A stretch of 64,000 nt of DNA, taken from positions 152,832-216,831 of the forward strand of contig NZ_JAJAVF010000003.1 of the NCBI RefSeq assembly GCF_020531845.1, in the 5' to 3' direction. Made by a program: the position numbers and the translations under genes. This DNA is from Methylobacillus methanolivorans (lineage in GTDB: Bacteria; Pseudomonadota; Gammaproteobacteria; Burkholderiales; Methylophilaceae). Shown piece after piece: positions 1 to 9,594 of this stretch (position 1 is its first letter; every line of letters begins with the position of its first letter). The notes under the pieces are model-generated. The model was given only the letters and a program-made list of their open reading frames with translations, was not told the origin of the DNA and did no database searches.

Positions 1-1197
1 CCAACGCTCAAATTCAGAAATGAAGCCTATTGGTTCAAGTCTGACCGGAAATGGAAAAATGCGGAAAACTATTCATTTAACTCCGCAACAAATCTAGTTC
101 AACGATCCAGCTTCCTGAATATTGAACATGATCAAAAGCAATACGGTAACCGCATAGAACTGGCATCTACTGCTGATTTGTTTGGTCACCAAAACCGCTT
201 TGCCGCTGGATGGGAAATATCACACACTGACTTCATCCATAGCTCAGTCAACGGTACTCCAAGCAATGTTCCTGTTAACGGCTATAAAGGGTTGTTCAAT
301 GCTCCTTCATCTCCCCTAACAAACTATGATGCTGACTTAAATCAACAAGCCTTCTTCATCGAAAACGCATTGAATGCAACAGATAATCTGAAGTTGGTTG
401 CTGGCTTGCGCAAGGACTTTATCAATAGTAAGCGCGAAGGATATAGAACCAATCCCGACACTGACAGAGATTTGTCAGCGCTGACGTGGAGGCTGGGTAC
501 AGTGTTTGATGTCACAGAAAATACCGCACTCTATGCCCAGACCAGCAAGGGAACTGACCCGGTTACAACGCTACTGGGGATGAATCTGACAAATGCTGAA
601 TTCAGCCTAACCAAGTCACGCCAATCTGAAATTGGCATCAAGCAGGCTTTGCCCAATGCAAAGGGCGAATGGACGCTAGCAGCCTACCATATTGCCAAAG
701 ACAACATCCTGACGCAGAACCCTGACAATCCATCCTTTTCAATTCAAGGTGGCAAGCAGTCATCCCGCGGCGTTGAGTTTTCCACTGTGTTATTTCCAAT
801 CGAACAATGGCGCTTTGACTTCAACGCTACCTTGTTAAAAGCTCGCTATGATGAATTAGAACAATCAGGTGTTTCACGCGCTGGCAACACGCCCATGAAT
901 GTACCTGAAAAAGTGGCAAATGCCTGGGTTTACTATCAGGTGTCAAATTGGGAGGCCGGTATTGGCGCACGTTATGTCGGCAAGCGCTACGGTAATGATG
1001 CCAATACTTCAAGCATTAGCAGCTATACCGTTTACGATGCCAGTGCTGCATGGCATGTTAATGACCGCATGACGTTACGTGCCAACATCCGTAATCTGAC
1101 TGACAAGTTCTATGCAGCACTATCACGCAACAATAATCTGCAACAAATCGTAGGCGCACCCCGCCAGCTCGAGCTCACTGCGGAATTCCGTTACTAA
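1..1197 (+). CDS. TonB-dependent outer-membrane receptor, 5'-truncated by window edge
   Basis: The reading frame is open from base 1, so only the C-terminal beta-barrel part (about 398 residues) is present and the start lies outside the window. The protein ends in a C-terminal aromatic (EFRY), as outer-membrane barrels do. It aligns along its whole visible length with the C-terminal half of the next gene, for example TSKGTDP against TSRGTDP, GGKQSSRG in both, and the identical GAPRQLELTAEFRY ending. It is therefore a tandem paralogue. By family it should take up a ferric siderophore or similar chelate with TonB energy; the ligand cannot be read. The DNA is AT-richer than its partner, which suggests an old duplication or separate acquisition. 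Confidence 0.9.
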   Translation, partial: PTLKFRNEAYWFKSDRKWKNAENYSFNSATNLVQRSSFLNIEHDQKQYGNRIELASTADLFGHQNRFAAGWEISHTDFIHSSVNGTPSNVPVNGYKGLFNAPSSPLTNYDADLNQQAFFIENALNATDNLKLVAGLRKDFINSKREGYRTNPDTDRDLSALTWRLGTVFDVTENTALYAQTSKGTDPVTTLLGMNLTNAEFSLTKSRQSEIGIKQALPNAKGEWTLAAYHIAKDNILTQNPDNPSFSIQGGKQSSRGVEFSTVLFPIEQWRFDFNATLLKARYDELEQSGVSRAGNTPMNVPEKVANAWVYYQVSNWEAGIGARYVGKRYGNDANTSSISSYTVYDASAAWHVNDRMTLRANIRNLTDKFYAALSRNNNLQQIVGAPRQLELTAEFRY

Positions 1198-1212
1198 GCG
1201 TTCACTATTCAT

Positions 1213-1235
1213 CTTGGGAAGATTCTCTTCCCAAG
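1213..1235 (+). terminator. Intergenic hairpin between tandem receptor genes
   Basis: A perfect 9-bp stem (CTTGGGAAG / CTTCCCAAG) with a 5-base loop lies 15 bases after the stop of the first receptor. The bases that follow (ACTTTCTATT) are a poor U-tract. It could be a weak terminator or an mRNA-stabilising hairpin that sets different expression of the two receptors. Confidence 0.5.
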
Positions 1236-1261
1236 ACTTTCTATTGCCTGAAAAATAACAA

Positions 1262-3361
1262 ATGAAATCAAACTACCTGATCCATATTGCAGTCCTGTCT
1301 GCCATGACAACGAGTACTTATGCTGCTGAAACAGCGGTACTTGAAGAAATCACCGTATCCAGCCAAACAGAAAAACCCAGCATCAAACTCAACAAGGTCA
1401 ACACCACTAGCAATCGTTTGGGACTGACTGCCAAGGAAACGCCTGCCAGCATCGATTCGGTGGATGCCGAAACCATTCGCCAGCGGGGCGATGTCTCTAT
1501 TCGTGAGGCCGTCACACGTACCGTTGGCATTTCCGATATTGGTACACCAGGGGTCGGGCAATCTTTTTCATCGCGCGGCTTTTCCGGCAATAACTCTGTC
1601 GCCCAGGCAGAAGACGGCATCCGCCTGATTACTGCTGCCGGCACATTGACCTACCCTTCAGATAGCTGGGGATACGAAAGAATCGAAGTGCTACGCGGCC
1701 CGGCATCCGCATTATTCGGCGATGCTTCCAGCGGCGGGATTGTGAACAGCGTTCGCAAAAAGGCTAGCAGGGAAGCCTCATTGGAAGCATTGGTCGGGAT
1801 CGGCACACGCGGCGCCTACCGTTCGGCGCTTGGCGGCACAGGCGCGCTCGGTGACATCGGTGCTTTCCGTATTGACGCATCTGTCATGGGTGGCAACGGC
1901 TACATCGATCGCGGCGATTACGATACGAAGAAAATCATGACTTCGTGGCAATTCGAGCCTTCCGATACTGTACGTGTTGGCTTCACGCTTGATCATGCTG
2001 AAGACTCACCTGCCGTGAACTATGGCGTTCCTGCAGTCAATGGCAACTTGCTTTACGGCCTGCGCAAGAACAATTACAACGTCGAGAACAACAAGATGGA
2101 TTTTGTTGATACCCGAGCTCGCGCCAAAATCGAGTGGGATATCAGCCCAGCGCTTTCCATCAAGAATGAAACTTACTGGTTTCACGCAACGCGCGACTGG
2201 CGTTATGCAGATGACCTGCGCCTGAACCCTGCGACATTGCGCGTCACCCGTGCCGCATTCCGTAATGTGGACCATGACCTCAAGCAGATCGGCAATATTT
2301 TCCAACTTGCATCCAACTCCAGTATGTTTGGCAGGGAAAATCGCTTGGCTGTTGGTATCGACATCTCCCGCGTGGATTTCATGCACAAGATGAATACCAA
2401 TAACACACTTACCGACACGGTCGATCTGTATGCCCCAGCCGCAGGTAGTTTCATCACCAACCAGGCATTGCGCAACAATTATGCTGCGGATCTTGATCAA
2501 AGAGCATTGTTTTTGGAAAACGCCTGGAATGCGACTGACAAGCTGAAGCTGCTCGTCAGCCTGCGCAAGGACTACATCGATACCAAGCGCAAGGATTACA
2601 TTGCCCCCGCAGCAAGCTCTTCCCAGAGTTTCTCCCCGTTCACCTGGCGAATTGGCGCGGTCTACGACGTTACACCTGATTTCTCATTGTATGCACAGAC
2701 CAGCCGCGGTACCGACCCAATCACCAATATGCTGGGGCTGAATCTCGACAATGCGAAGTTCGACCTGACCAGGTCGCGCCAATATGAAATGGGCATCAAG
2801 CACCTGCTTCCCCAATCGAAGGGAGAGGTCACGCTGGCTGCCTACCACATTGCCAAGGATGACATCATTACCAGGAGCCCGACAGATCCGTTGATTTCCG
2901 TGCAAGGAGGCAAGCAATCCTCGCGAGGCATTGAATTCACCACCACATTGCTGCCAGTTGAGCATTGGCGCATCGATTTCAATGCCGCCTTGCTGGATGC
3001 ACGCTTCGATGAACTCTTTGAAGGCAACACAGGAATTTCCAGGGCAGGTAATACACCAAGCAACGTGCCGGAAAAGCTGGCCAATGCCTGGGTTTACTAT
3101 CAAACCTCGCAATGGGAAGCAGGGATAGGCGCGCGGTACGTTGGCAAGCGTTATGCAAGCAATTCCAATAATGTTGCGATGGCTGGATACACTGTGTTTG
3201 ATGCTAGTGCTGCATGGAATGTCAATAAGCAGATGACGTTGCGTGCCAACATCCGCAATCTGGCAGATAAATTCTATGCCTCTATGTCAAACAACAATGA
3301 TCAACAGCTTGTTGTCGGCGCACCACGCCAGCTCGAGCTAACTGCGGAATTCCGGTACTAA
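1262..3361 (+). CDS. TonB-dependent siderophore receptor
   Basis: This 699-residue protein has a signal peptide of about 21 residues ending near TYAAE and no STN signalling domain. A short segment with a TonB-box-like stretch (EEITVSSQ) follows. The plug domain is at about residues 55-165 (ETPASIDSVDAETI, IEVLRGPASALFGD), then the 22-strand barrel ending in EFRY. The family imports ferric chelates across the outer membrane, driven by TonB-ExbBD. It lies 64 bases after a close paralogue and 23 bases before a PepSY membrane protein, which often accompanies siderophore receptors. Without an STN domain it should not signal to an anti-sigma factor. Substrate unknown. Confidence 0.9.
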   Translation: MKSNYLIHIAVLSAMTTSTYAAETAVLEEITVSSQTEKPSIKLNKVNTTSNRLGLTAKETPASIDSVDAETIRQRGDVSIREAVTRTVGISDIGTPGVGQSFSSRGFSGNNSVAQAEDGIRLITAAGTLTYPSDSWGYERIEVLRGPASALFGDASSGGIVNSVRKKASREASLEALVGIGTRGAYRSALGGTGALGDIGAFRIDASVMGGNGYIDRGDYDTKKIMTSWQFEPSDTVRVGFTLDHAEDSPAVNYGVPAVNGNLLYGLRKNNYNVENNKMDFVDTRARAKIEWDISPALSIKNETYWFHATRDWRYADDLRLNPATLRVTRAAFRNVDHDLKQIGNIFQLASNSSMFGRENRLAVGIDISRVDFMHKMNTNNTLTDTVDLYAPAAGSFITNQALRNNYAADLDQRALFLENAWNATDKLKLLVSLRKDYIDTKRKDYIAPAASSSQSFSPFTWRIGAVYDVTPDFSLYAQTSRGTDPITNMLGLNLDNAKFDLTRSRQYEMGIKHLLPQSKGEVTLAAYHIAKDDIITRSPTDPLISVQGGKQSSRGIEFTTTLLPVEHWRIDFNAALLDARFDELFEGNTGISRAGNTPSNVPEKLANAWVYYQTSQWEAGIGARYVGKRYASNSNNVAMAGYTVFDASAAWNVNKQMTLRANIRNLADKFYASMSNNNDQQLVVGAPRQLELTAEFRY

Positions 3362-3384
3362 CCTAACCTTCCAAGTACGACACC

Positions 3385-4815
3385 ATGAAACTTCTCTCCA
3401 TGCGCAATCTCCACCTCTGGCATCGCTGGCTGGGGATAGCGCTTGGGGTGTTGGTGCTGCTCTGGTTCATTTCCGGGGTGGTCATGCTGTTCGTAGCTTA
3501 TCCCAAGCTTACGCAGGAAGAACGCATACCTCGCCTGGAAGCAGTGGTACCAGAACGAGTGAACATCACGCCGCATCAAGTCGCGATTATGCTTGGAGGG
3601 GAGCCGGACAAACTCCGGCTGACGATGCACCAGAGACGGCCAATTTATCATGCTTTGTATGAAGATCATTGGCAATCTATCTGGGCCGATCATGGCAATT
3701 CACTGCGTGTGACGCCAGACACCATTCGCGCATCTGCACAGGCTTTCTTGCCTGGCTTATCCATCGACCACACAGAATTAATCGATCGCGACCAATGGTC
3801 AATCTCGTCTTCACTTCACCCGCACCGGCCATTGCATCGCGTGAGTTTCAGTAACGGGAACGTGTTGTATTTATCCAGCCGCACGGCTGAAGTCGTGCTG
3901 GATACCTCGCGCAGCGAACGTGCCTGGAACTGGCTGGGCTCCATCATCCATTGGATTTATTTCACGCCATTGCGTTTTGACCATCACGAAGCCTGGCGTC
4001 AAATCGTCATGTGGCTGTCCTTCCCCGCCACGGCCATGAGCCTAATGGGCATCTGGCTGGGCATAGACCGTTTGCGCTTGCGTCGCCGCTACAAGGGAGG
4101 CCGTATGACGCCCTATCGCGGCTGGGCTAAATGGCACCATGTTTCTGGCCTGCTCGCAGGCGTGTTTTGCCTGACTTGGCTATTCAGCGGCTGGCTGTCG
4201 ATGAAGCCGTTCGATATGTTTTCCGGCAGGAAGCTAAGTACAGAAGAATCTCAGCATTGGGCCGGAAAACCTGGCTATGGACTATTGCCAACATTGCCAG
4301 CGTTGCTAGGTACTACAGAGAAAATTGGCGAGATTGAATGGATATATTTTGCCGGGAAACCTATTTTGCTTGGCCTTGCGCAGCATCGCACCTGGATGTT
4401 CGATACACACACTGGTGCTCGTCTAGCTCCAATTACCACCACAGCACTGGCAACCCAGGCAGCAGGGCTGCTCCCCGAGGCTCAAGTCAAAACAGCCTCA
4501 CTGCTAACGCATGGCGACAGGTATTACTACGGCAAACGGCTGGAGACCGTGTCCCCGGTCATCCGCGTCGACCTGGATGATGCTTCTGCCACCAGCTATT
4601 ACGTTGACCCAGCCACTACGCGCGTCGTGGCATCTCAGGACAATAACAGCCGCACCTACCGCTGGCTATTTGCAGCGCTACACCGTCTTGATTTCGCGCC
4701 GCTAGATAATGCAGAAATCCCACGTTGGATTGTCGTGATCCTGTTCTCGATCGGCGGGGTCATTCTCACCGCCGCAGGCATGGTGATGGGCTGGCGCAGG
4801 CTTACTCGCGTCTAG
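3385..4815 (+). CDS. PepSY-associated transmembrane protein (PiuB-like)
   Basis: This 476-residue inner-membrane protein has a first membrane segment at about residues 12-36 after the HLWHRWLGI motif. A large extracytoplasmic region follows, then paired membrane segments near 205-230 and 250-270, and a final one near 445-470 (VILFSIGGVILTAAGMVMG). HxWxxW-type N-termini and PepSY segments are typical of PiuB-like proteins found beside siderophore receptors. Some are proposed to act in reductive iron release, but this is not proven for this protein. The start is 23 bases after the receptor stop, probably one operon. No strong Shine-Dalgarno is visible; Met at 3400 is an alternative start. The 3' end overlaps the convergent gene by 14 bases. 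Confidence 0.8.
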   Translation: MKLLSMRNLHLWHRWLGIALGVLVLLWFISGVVMLFVAYPKLTQEERIPRLEAVVPERVNITPHQVAIMLGGEPDKLRLTMHQRRPIYHALYEDHWQSIWADHGNSLRVTPDTIRASAQAFLPGLSIDHTELIDRDQWSISSSLHPHRPLHRVSFSNGNVLYLSSRTAEVVLDTSRSERAWNWLGSIIHWIYFTPLRFDHHEAWRQIVMWLSFPATAMSLMGIWLGIDRLRLRRRYKGGRMTPYRGWAKWHHVSGLLAGVFCLTWLFSGWLSMKPFDMFSGRKLSTEESQHWAGKPGYGLLPTLPALLGTTEKIGEIEWIYFAGKPILLGLAQHRTWMFDTHTGARLAPITTTALATQAAGLLPEAQVKTASLLTHGDRYYYGKRLETVSPVIRVDLDDASATSYYVDPATTRVVASQDNNSRTYRWLFAALHRLDFAPLDNAEIPRWIVVILFSIGGVILTAAGMVMGWRRLTRV

Positions 4816-5413
4816 CCGCGATGTTGCTGCAATCACCCACAATCAACGGAGGATTGCCAGAGCCTGGCCGGAGCATCACACCACTACTCACGCCATTGGA
4901 CGCAACACAGGACTGAAACCCCACGCGCGTGCTACGCGGCGTGGCAGTACTAACCAATACCTCGCGCTGTTCTTCGCTCAATGCCAGCGGCCCACGCTCG
5001 GACAAGAGCTTGCCGAAGGATGGATACACCCCATGCGCCTGGTGAAACATTTCCAGTTTGGCCTGCAACTCCTCAGCAATACGATCAGTATCCACATGGC
5101 CAGCCGCGCGTTCCGCCTTTTGCTGTTGCAGAGTTAATGCCTCCAGCGCATCTTCCTGCTGGCGTTGCTCGACCACCGCCTTGGAGACTGCAAAGATACT
5201 GACGAGGAAAAACACCAACAGCACGGTATAAATCAGGTTGATGATGATGGCGAGGACGGCAAACAAATTACCCTGCCCGGCGGCACGGGACTTGAGCCAG
5301 GCAAAGATGCCCACCACCACACCCAGCAAGGGAACACAAAATACCGAGAGCAGCAAGGCGATGATACCCAGCTTCTTGCCTGTATTTTCATTGTTCACGG
5401 TGGCATGGTTCAT
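4802..5413 (-). CDS. Hypothetical DUF4190-like membrane protein
   Basis: This 203-residue protein begins after a good Shine-Dalgarno (AGGAGACAAC before ATG). Two hydrophobic segments, at about residues 13-36 and 46-72, resemble the DUF4190 membrane pair. A charged Gln/Glu-rich, probably helical stretch (80-125) follows. The C-terminal domain contains two cysteines (FQSC and VGDCSN) and looks like the exported globular domain of pilin-like proteins. Function unknown. It is convergent with the PepSY gene and lies downstream of a receptor gene, from which a terminator separates it. Confidence 0.65.
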   Translation of the reverse strand: MNHATVNNENTGKKLGIIALLLSVFCVPLLGVVVGIFAWLKSRAAGQGNLFAVLAIIINLIYTVLLVFFLVSIFAVSKAVVEQRQQEDALEALTLQQQKAERAAGHVDTDRIAEELQAKLEMFHQAHGVYPSFGKLLSERGPLALSEEQREVLVSTATPRSTRVGFQSCVASNGVSSGVMLRPGSGNPPLIVGDCSNIAARRE

Positions 5414-5478
5414 GTTGTCTCCTGCGTATTCAAGGCGGATCGTGTAAAGCAGGATTATAGCCTGCCCTTGGTACAGTC

Positions 5479-5504
5479 AAAAAAAAGCACTCCGCAGAGT
5501 GCTT
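5479..5504 (-). terminator. Rho-independent terminator after STN receptor gene
   Basis: Read on the minus strand, the stem AGCACTC/GAGTGCT with a 4-base loop is followed directly by a run of eight T. It lies about 30 bases past the stop of the receptor gene at 5532. Confidence 0.85.
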
Positions 5505-5531
5505 GGGCATTTGGAATATGGGCGCTACGAT

Positions 5532-7961
5532 TTAGTATTTCCAGCGCACCATCAAGAGCGCATTCCTCGGGGTGCCGTAGATGTTGTAATAGCCTGGATA
5601 ACCAGGATATTGCAGGTATTTGCGGTCAAACAGGTTGTTCACTGTCAGCGATGCATCCCAATGCTGGTTGATCTGGTAGCCTAGTTTGGCAGAGGCAATG
5701 GTATAGCTGCCTTGACGTATGTAGTCGGTATACATGTCACTTTGCGCCTGTAAGCCTGCGCCCACGCTCAGTCCGTTCAATGCTCCTGCCAGCGTGCTGC
5801 CATCGAAGCGGTATTGCGACCAGAGCTTGAGCATATGCCGTGGAATCTGGTCGGCAGCAAACCGGCTGCCGGATGACACGGTAGCATCTTGCAGATAGGT
5901 GGCTTGGTTGTAGGTATACCCTGCGGAAAGATTCAGGTTGGCGCTTGGCTTTCCGGTGACTTCCAATTCCACGCCCTGGCTTTGCACTTCCCCGGCCTGG
6001 CGGTAGCATTCGCCACTGGAGTTGGCACATCCTGCCACGGTGGTATCTACAATCGCACGATTTTTGTCACGAATGCGGAATAAAGCAGCCGATGCATTGA
6101 GCTTGCCGTCGAAGAATTCACCTTTCAAGCCGGTCTCCACCTGCCAGCCAACTCTGGGGTCAAGAATGCGATCGCTGCTATTCCGCTGCGTTTGCGGCAC
6201 GAAGGTATCTGCATAGCTCGCATACCAGGTAATCCGCTGATTGATATCCCAGACCACGCCAGCATAGGGCGTAAATTCATTACTGGTATCGGCATCACTT
6301 TTCTGCCAGGCCGTCTTGCTGGGCCAACTAGTGCGATCCTTAGTGCTGTAATCGCTCCAGCGCCCACCCAGGATCAGGCTGAGTGGTTCCAGCAATTTGA
6401 TCTTCGCCGAGACATACAAGCCAGATTGCTCGGTGTAGGTCTGGCTTTTGGACAGGATATTGCGATTCAGCACACCATCCCAGTTGTGTGTCAGCAATGG
6501 GGCGACATTGCTGGCCGTTTCATATTGATAGCCGATGACATCATCCCTGGTGGCGCGGTTATAGCCGACGGTCAAGGTATGGGTCTGGCCAAACAGCGCA
6601 ATCGGCCCGCTCAGGTTCACATCCATGCTGTGCCATGTGTTTTCAAAATTCAGGAACCCGACCCCGGCATCTCCCAATCCAGTGGCGGCATCGATCACAT
6701 CGTAGCCATATACGCCAAACCCGTGATATTGGCTGTTCTTATAGCTCAATACCCCCTTGGCAACCCAGCCATTGTCAAATTTATGCTTGATATCAAAGGC
6801 GATGTTCTTGTCCTGCTTGTGGGAATTTTTATCAATGCCAACATAGGAAGAGCGGCTGGGCAGGCTACCATCGCTATATAAAGGCAAGCCCCAGAAATTC
6901 TTGTAATCCCGCTCGATATAGCTCGCCCAAAGCCCTGCCGTCGTGCTTGGCCCCAGGTCATATTCCAGCACGCCATACAGCACCTTGTTGCGATCGCTGC
7001 CGACATGGTAGAACTTGTCCTGGTCCTGATAGACCGCCACTGCCCTGCCACGCAGGCTGCCATCGGCATTGAGCGGCCCTCCCACGTCCAGCTCGCCACG
7101 CTGCTGATTCCAGGAGCCCAGGCCTGTCGCTGCCGATAGCGTAAATGCATCTTGTGGGCGTTTCAGGACATAATTAATCGTGCCGCCAGGCTCGCCACTC
7201 CCGGTCAACAGGCCTGAAGGTCCGCGCAGTACTTCAATGCGGTCATACAATGCCAGGTCGTAATGATTGGAGTCTCCCTGTTGGGGCACGCCATTGAACT
7301 GCGTATTTGCGGTATATCCACGGATAATGAAATTCTCTTCACGCTCGTAGTTATACCCCCGCACCCCGGTCACCTGGTTCAAGGCCTCAGCAACCGTCGT
7401 AAAGTTCTGGTCATTCATCTGCTGGCGGGTCATCACCGATACCGATTGCGGAATCTCGCGCAAGGTCTGCTCGGTCTTGCCTATGGTCACAGCCTTGGCG
7501 GCATAGGAGCCTGACCCTTCAGTCACCGCACTGCGCTCTGCCTTGGCAGACACACTGACTTCCGGCAAGGTAGAGGCCGAAGCACTTTTATCGCTATTGA
7601 GGGCTTTGGCCTTTTGCAGCACAAATACGCCTTTACCGCCTTCCACCGCCTGCAAGCCAGAACCTGCCAGCAAGGCGTCAAATCCCTGTTGCACGGTGTA
7701 ATTGCCGCTCAAGCCCTGGCTGTTTTTACCTGCCACCAGCGCAGGCGGCACCGTGACGCTCACCCCGGCCGCGGCGGCAAAATCGCCTAATGCATGATCC
7801 AAGGCCCCTGCCTGTATCTGGTAATGATGCGCAACCTGCGCGGTATTGCTGTCTGCAAACGCCAATGACGCCTGACCGCATGTGGCACCAGCCAAGGTCA
7901 GCAGCAAGAGGGCCCCCTTGACTGCTTGGCGCAGAGGGTGGCGATGATATTGCGGATACAT
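5532..7961 (-). CDS. TonB-dependent siderophore receptor with STN signalling domain
   Basis: This 809-residue receptor starts after AAGGGGATTTC, a good ribosome site. It has a signal peptide of about 35 residues, then an STN domain at about residues 45-100 (YQIQAGALDHALGDFAAAAGVSV) of the kind that contacts FecR-type anti-sigma factors. The plug is at about 155-265 (REIPQSVSVMTRQQM, IEVLRGPSGLLTGSGEPGG) and the barrel ends in VRWKY. It resembles the FpvA/FhuE/FoxA group of ferric-siderophore receptors. fecI and fecR genes lie directly upstream on the same strand, forming an iron-responsive surface-signalling cassette. Expression is expected to need the cognate FecI under iron limitation; the exact ligand cannot be inferred. 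Confidence 0.92.
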   Translation of the reverse strand: MYPQYHRHPLRQAVKGALLLLTLAGATCGQASLAFADSNTAQVAHHYQIQAGALDHALGDFAAAAGVSVTVPPALVAGKNSQGLSGNYTVQQGFDALLAGSGLQAVEGGKGVFVLQKAKALNSDKSASASTLPEVSVSAKAERSAVTEGSGSYAAKAVTIGKTEQTLREIPQSVSVMTRQQMNDQNFTTVAEALNQVTGVRGYNYEREENFIIRGYTANTQFNGVPQQGDSNHYDLALYDRIEVLRGPSGLLTGSGEPGGTINYVLKRPQDAFTLSAATGLGSWNQQRGELDVGGPLNADGSLRGRAVAVYQDQDKFYHVGSDRNKVLYGVLEYDLGPSTTAGLWASYIERDYKNFWGLPLYSDGSLPSRSSYVGIDKNSHKQDKNIAFDIKHKFDNGWVAKGVLSYKNSQYHGFGVYGYDVIDAATGLGDAGVGFLNFENTWHSMDVNLSGPIALFGQTHTLTVGYNRATRDDVIGYQYETASNVAPLLTHNWDGVLNRNILSKSQTYTEQSGLYVSAKIKLLEPLSLILGGRWSDYSTKDRTSWPSKTAWQKSDADTSNEFTPYAGVVWDINQRITWYASYADTFVPQTQRNSSDRILDPRVGWQVETGLKGEFFDGKLNASAALFRIRDKNRAIVDTTVAGCANSSGECYRQAGEVQSQGVELEVTGKPSANLNLSAGYTYNQATYLQDATVSSGSRFAADQIPRHMLKLWSQYRFDGSTLAGALNGLSVGAGLQAQSDMYTDYIRQGSYTIASAKLGYQINQHWDASLTVNNLFDRKYLQYPGYPGYYNIYGTPRNALLMVRWKY

Positions 7962-7982
7962 GAAATCCCCTTAGTAAATATG

Positions 7983-8001
7983 AATGCGAATTGCTTTCAA
8001 T
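7983..8001. promoter_or_regulatory. Possible Fur box upstream of receptor gene
   Basis: The 19 bases AATGCGAATTGCTTTCAAT match 12 of 19 positions of the classical Fur consensus. The site lies 21 bases upstream of the receptor start. The match is moderate and could be chance in AT-rich DNA. Confidence 0.4.
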
Positions 8002-8072
8002 TCACTTCACACGCCAGATTGGCAAAGGGGACATCTTTAGAAATATTTTTCGTGAAATGACAGTGCAGCAGC

Positions 8073-9044
8073 TTAAGCTGGGCTAAAGGTGACCCAGTAG
8101 CGCGTGAGGTAACTGACTTTTACCGGCAACACCATGGGCAGGCTAGCAAACACCTGATCAGTGTCAGCCAACTGGAATGCGCCAGAAATCTTTAGCTCTG
8201 CCACATCTGGCGCACAGCGCACGACACCTTGCCGGTAGCGTGCAAGCTCGGCGACAAAGTCGGCAAGACGCATTTCGCGGGCATGCAGGATGCCTCGTGT
8301 CCAGCTATCGGCATTGGCTATCACTGCGGAAGGCGGCATGATGGCATGGTCATTAAAACGTGCTTGCCAGCCTGCTGAGATCACTTGTCGCACGCCTGCA
8401 TGCGTGGTGATTTCCACGGCACCTTCCAGCACGGCAAGCTGGATGTCATCCGCAGACTGCCGCACGATAAATCGCGTGCCCATAGGCTGCAATTGCCCAT
8501 GCCGCGTGGCAACCACCAGCGGACGAAATGCCGGCTGTCCCTCAGATGCTTGGCCTTTGCCGGTCTGGATCAGCACTTCGCCCGCCTCCAGCTCAATCAA
8601 GCGCTGCTTGGCATCCAATTGAGTATTAATGCCGGTAGAAGTATTGAGATGCACTGCCGTGCCATCGGCAAGCTGAACCTGCCTACGCTCCCCGGTACGT
8701 GTGCTGTATTGTGCCAAGCGTAGCCGCACTGGCTCGCTACGCCAGCCTTGCCAAGCGGCCCCACCTGCCACTACCAGCAACGCCATTGTCTTGATCGCAT
8801 GGCGGCGGCTTTCAACATGGCTGCGCTGCAAGGTGGCATTCGCCAGCTTGCCGGGCACACCACCCAGCATGCCACTCACCTGCTGCGCTCGCTGCCAGGC
8901 TGTTTCGTGCATAGGATCGGCTGCTCGCCAGGCAGCACAAGCACGTTGATCAGCTTCAGAGACTTCCGCTTCCTGCAACCGGAAGAACCATTCCGCCGCT
9001 TGGAAAGCGATGGTTTTATCCATAGTCTCATCCATAAGTTTCAT
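8073..9044 (-). CDS. FecR-family anti-sigma/transmembrane sensor
   Basis: The protein is about 323 residues. The N-terminal cytoplasmic part has the DUF4880 pattern (QAAEWFFRLQEAEVSEADQ...AWRAADPMHETAWQRA). One membrane segment (TMALLVVAGGAAWQGW) follows, then a periplasmic FecR domain (RTGERRQVQLADGTAVHLN). The C-terminus resembles an STN-like fold. FecR proteins relay the receptor's ligand signal to the partner ECF sigma factor. The chosen ATG overlaps the fecI stop as ATGA, indicating translational coupling; ATG at 9023, with a weak GGATGAG site, or the upstream ATG at 9062 are alternatives. The receptor at 5532-7961 is the likely output gene. Confidence 0.88.
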   Translation of the reverse strand: MKLMDETMDKTIAFQAAEWFFRLQEAEVSEADQRACAAWRAADPMHETAWQRAQQVSGMLGGVPGKLANATLQRSHVESRRHAIKTMALLVVAGGAAWQGWRSEPVRLRLAQYSTRTGERRQVQLADGTAVHLNTSTGINTQLDAKQRLIELEAGEVLIQTGKGQASEGQPAFRPLVVATRHGQLQPMGTRFIVRQSADDIQLAVLEGAVEITTHAGVRQVISAGWQARFNDHAIMPPSAVIANADSWTRGILHAREMRLADFVAELARYRQGVVRCAPDVAELKISGAFQLADTDQVFASLPMVLPVKVSYLTRYWVTFSPA

Positions 9045-9562
9045 GGTGCAAACAGAATGCATTGCGCCATGGCCTGCACCATATAGCGCTTGATGGTGCG
9101 CTCGCTGGTGTTCAACTGTGCGGCAATTTGCGCATAGGTCATGCCCTCAAGCTGGGCAAGCAAAAAAGCCGCCCGTACTTTGCTTGGCAAACCATCCAAC
9201 ATGCTATCGATCTGCTGCAGCGTTTCGAGAATCAGCAGGCGTTGCTCCGCTGAAGATGTCGACAACTCTGGCATCAAAGCCAGAGAATCAAGGTAAGCTT
9301 GTTCCAGTGCCCGCCTACGGTAGAGATTGGCCACTACGCGCTTAGCGACCACAGTAAGATAAGCACGAGGTTCCTGTAACTGCCAGCCCGCCTGCTTTTC
9401 AGCGATATGTTCAGGCGCCGTAAGAATGCGCATGAAGGTGTCCTGCGCTACATCAGCAGCATCCGCCGCATCACCCAATTTGCGCCGCAACCAGTCTTGC
9501 AGCCAGCTATGGTGATGGGTATAGAGAAGTTGCAGCGATTGCTGCTCCTGATCGAAAGACAT
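9041..9562 (-). CDS. FecI-like ECF sigma factor
   Basis: This 173-residue ECF sigma factor has region 2 at about residues 10-80 (WLRRKLGDAADAADVAQDTFMRIL) and region 4 at about 115-165 (LPSKVRAAFLLAQLEGMTYAQIAAQLNTSERTIKRYM, a clear helix-turn-helix). The family directs transcription of ferric-siderophore receptor genes when released or activated by FecR. A Fur-box-like site sits 13 bases upstream of the start, so iron should repress it. It is paralogous to the FecI at 13332. Confidence 0.92.
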   Translation of the reverse strand: MSFDQEQQSLQLLYTHHHSWLQDWLRRKLGDAADAADVAQDTFMRILTAPEHIAEKQAGWQLQEPRAYLTVVAKRVVANLYRRRALEQAYLDSLALMPELSTSSAEQRLLILETLQQIDSMLDGLPSKVRAAFLLAQLEGMTYAQIAAQLNTSERTIKRYMVQAMAQCILFAP

Positions 9563-9575
9563 GGCCTAGCCAAAA

Positions 9576-9594
9576 AATAAGAATTGTTCTCATT
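9576..9594. promoter_or_regulatory. Fur box upstream of fecI
   Basis: On the minus strand the site reads AATGAGAACAATTCTTATT, a near-palindromic Fur-type operator. It ends 13 bases before the fecI ATG. An almost identical site lies at the same place before the second fecI. Confidence 0.75.

Noticed and set aside
2006..2500. 164-codon minus-strand frame inside the second receptor
   Set aside because: Antisense shadow of conserved barrel coding sequence; no start site.
6192..6881. 229-codon plus-strand frame inside the receptor gene
   Set aside because: It is opposite a clear TonB receptor and has no family features or ribosome site.
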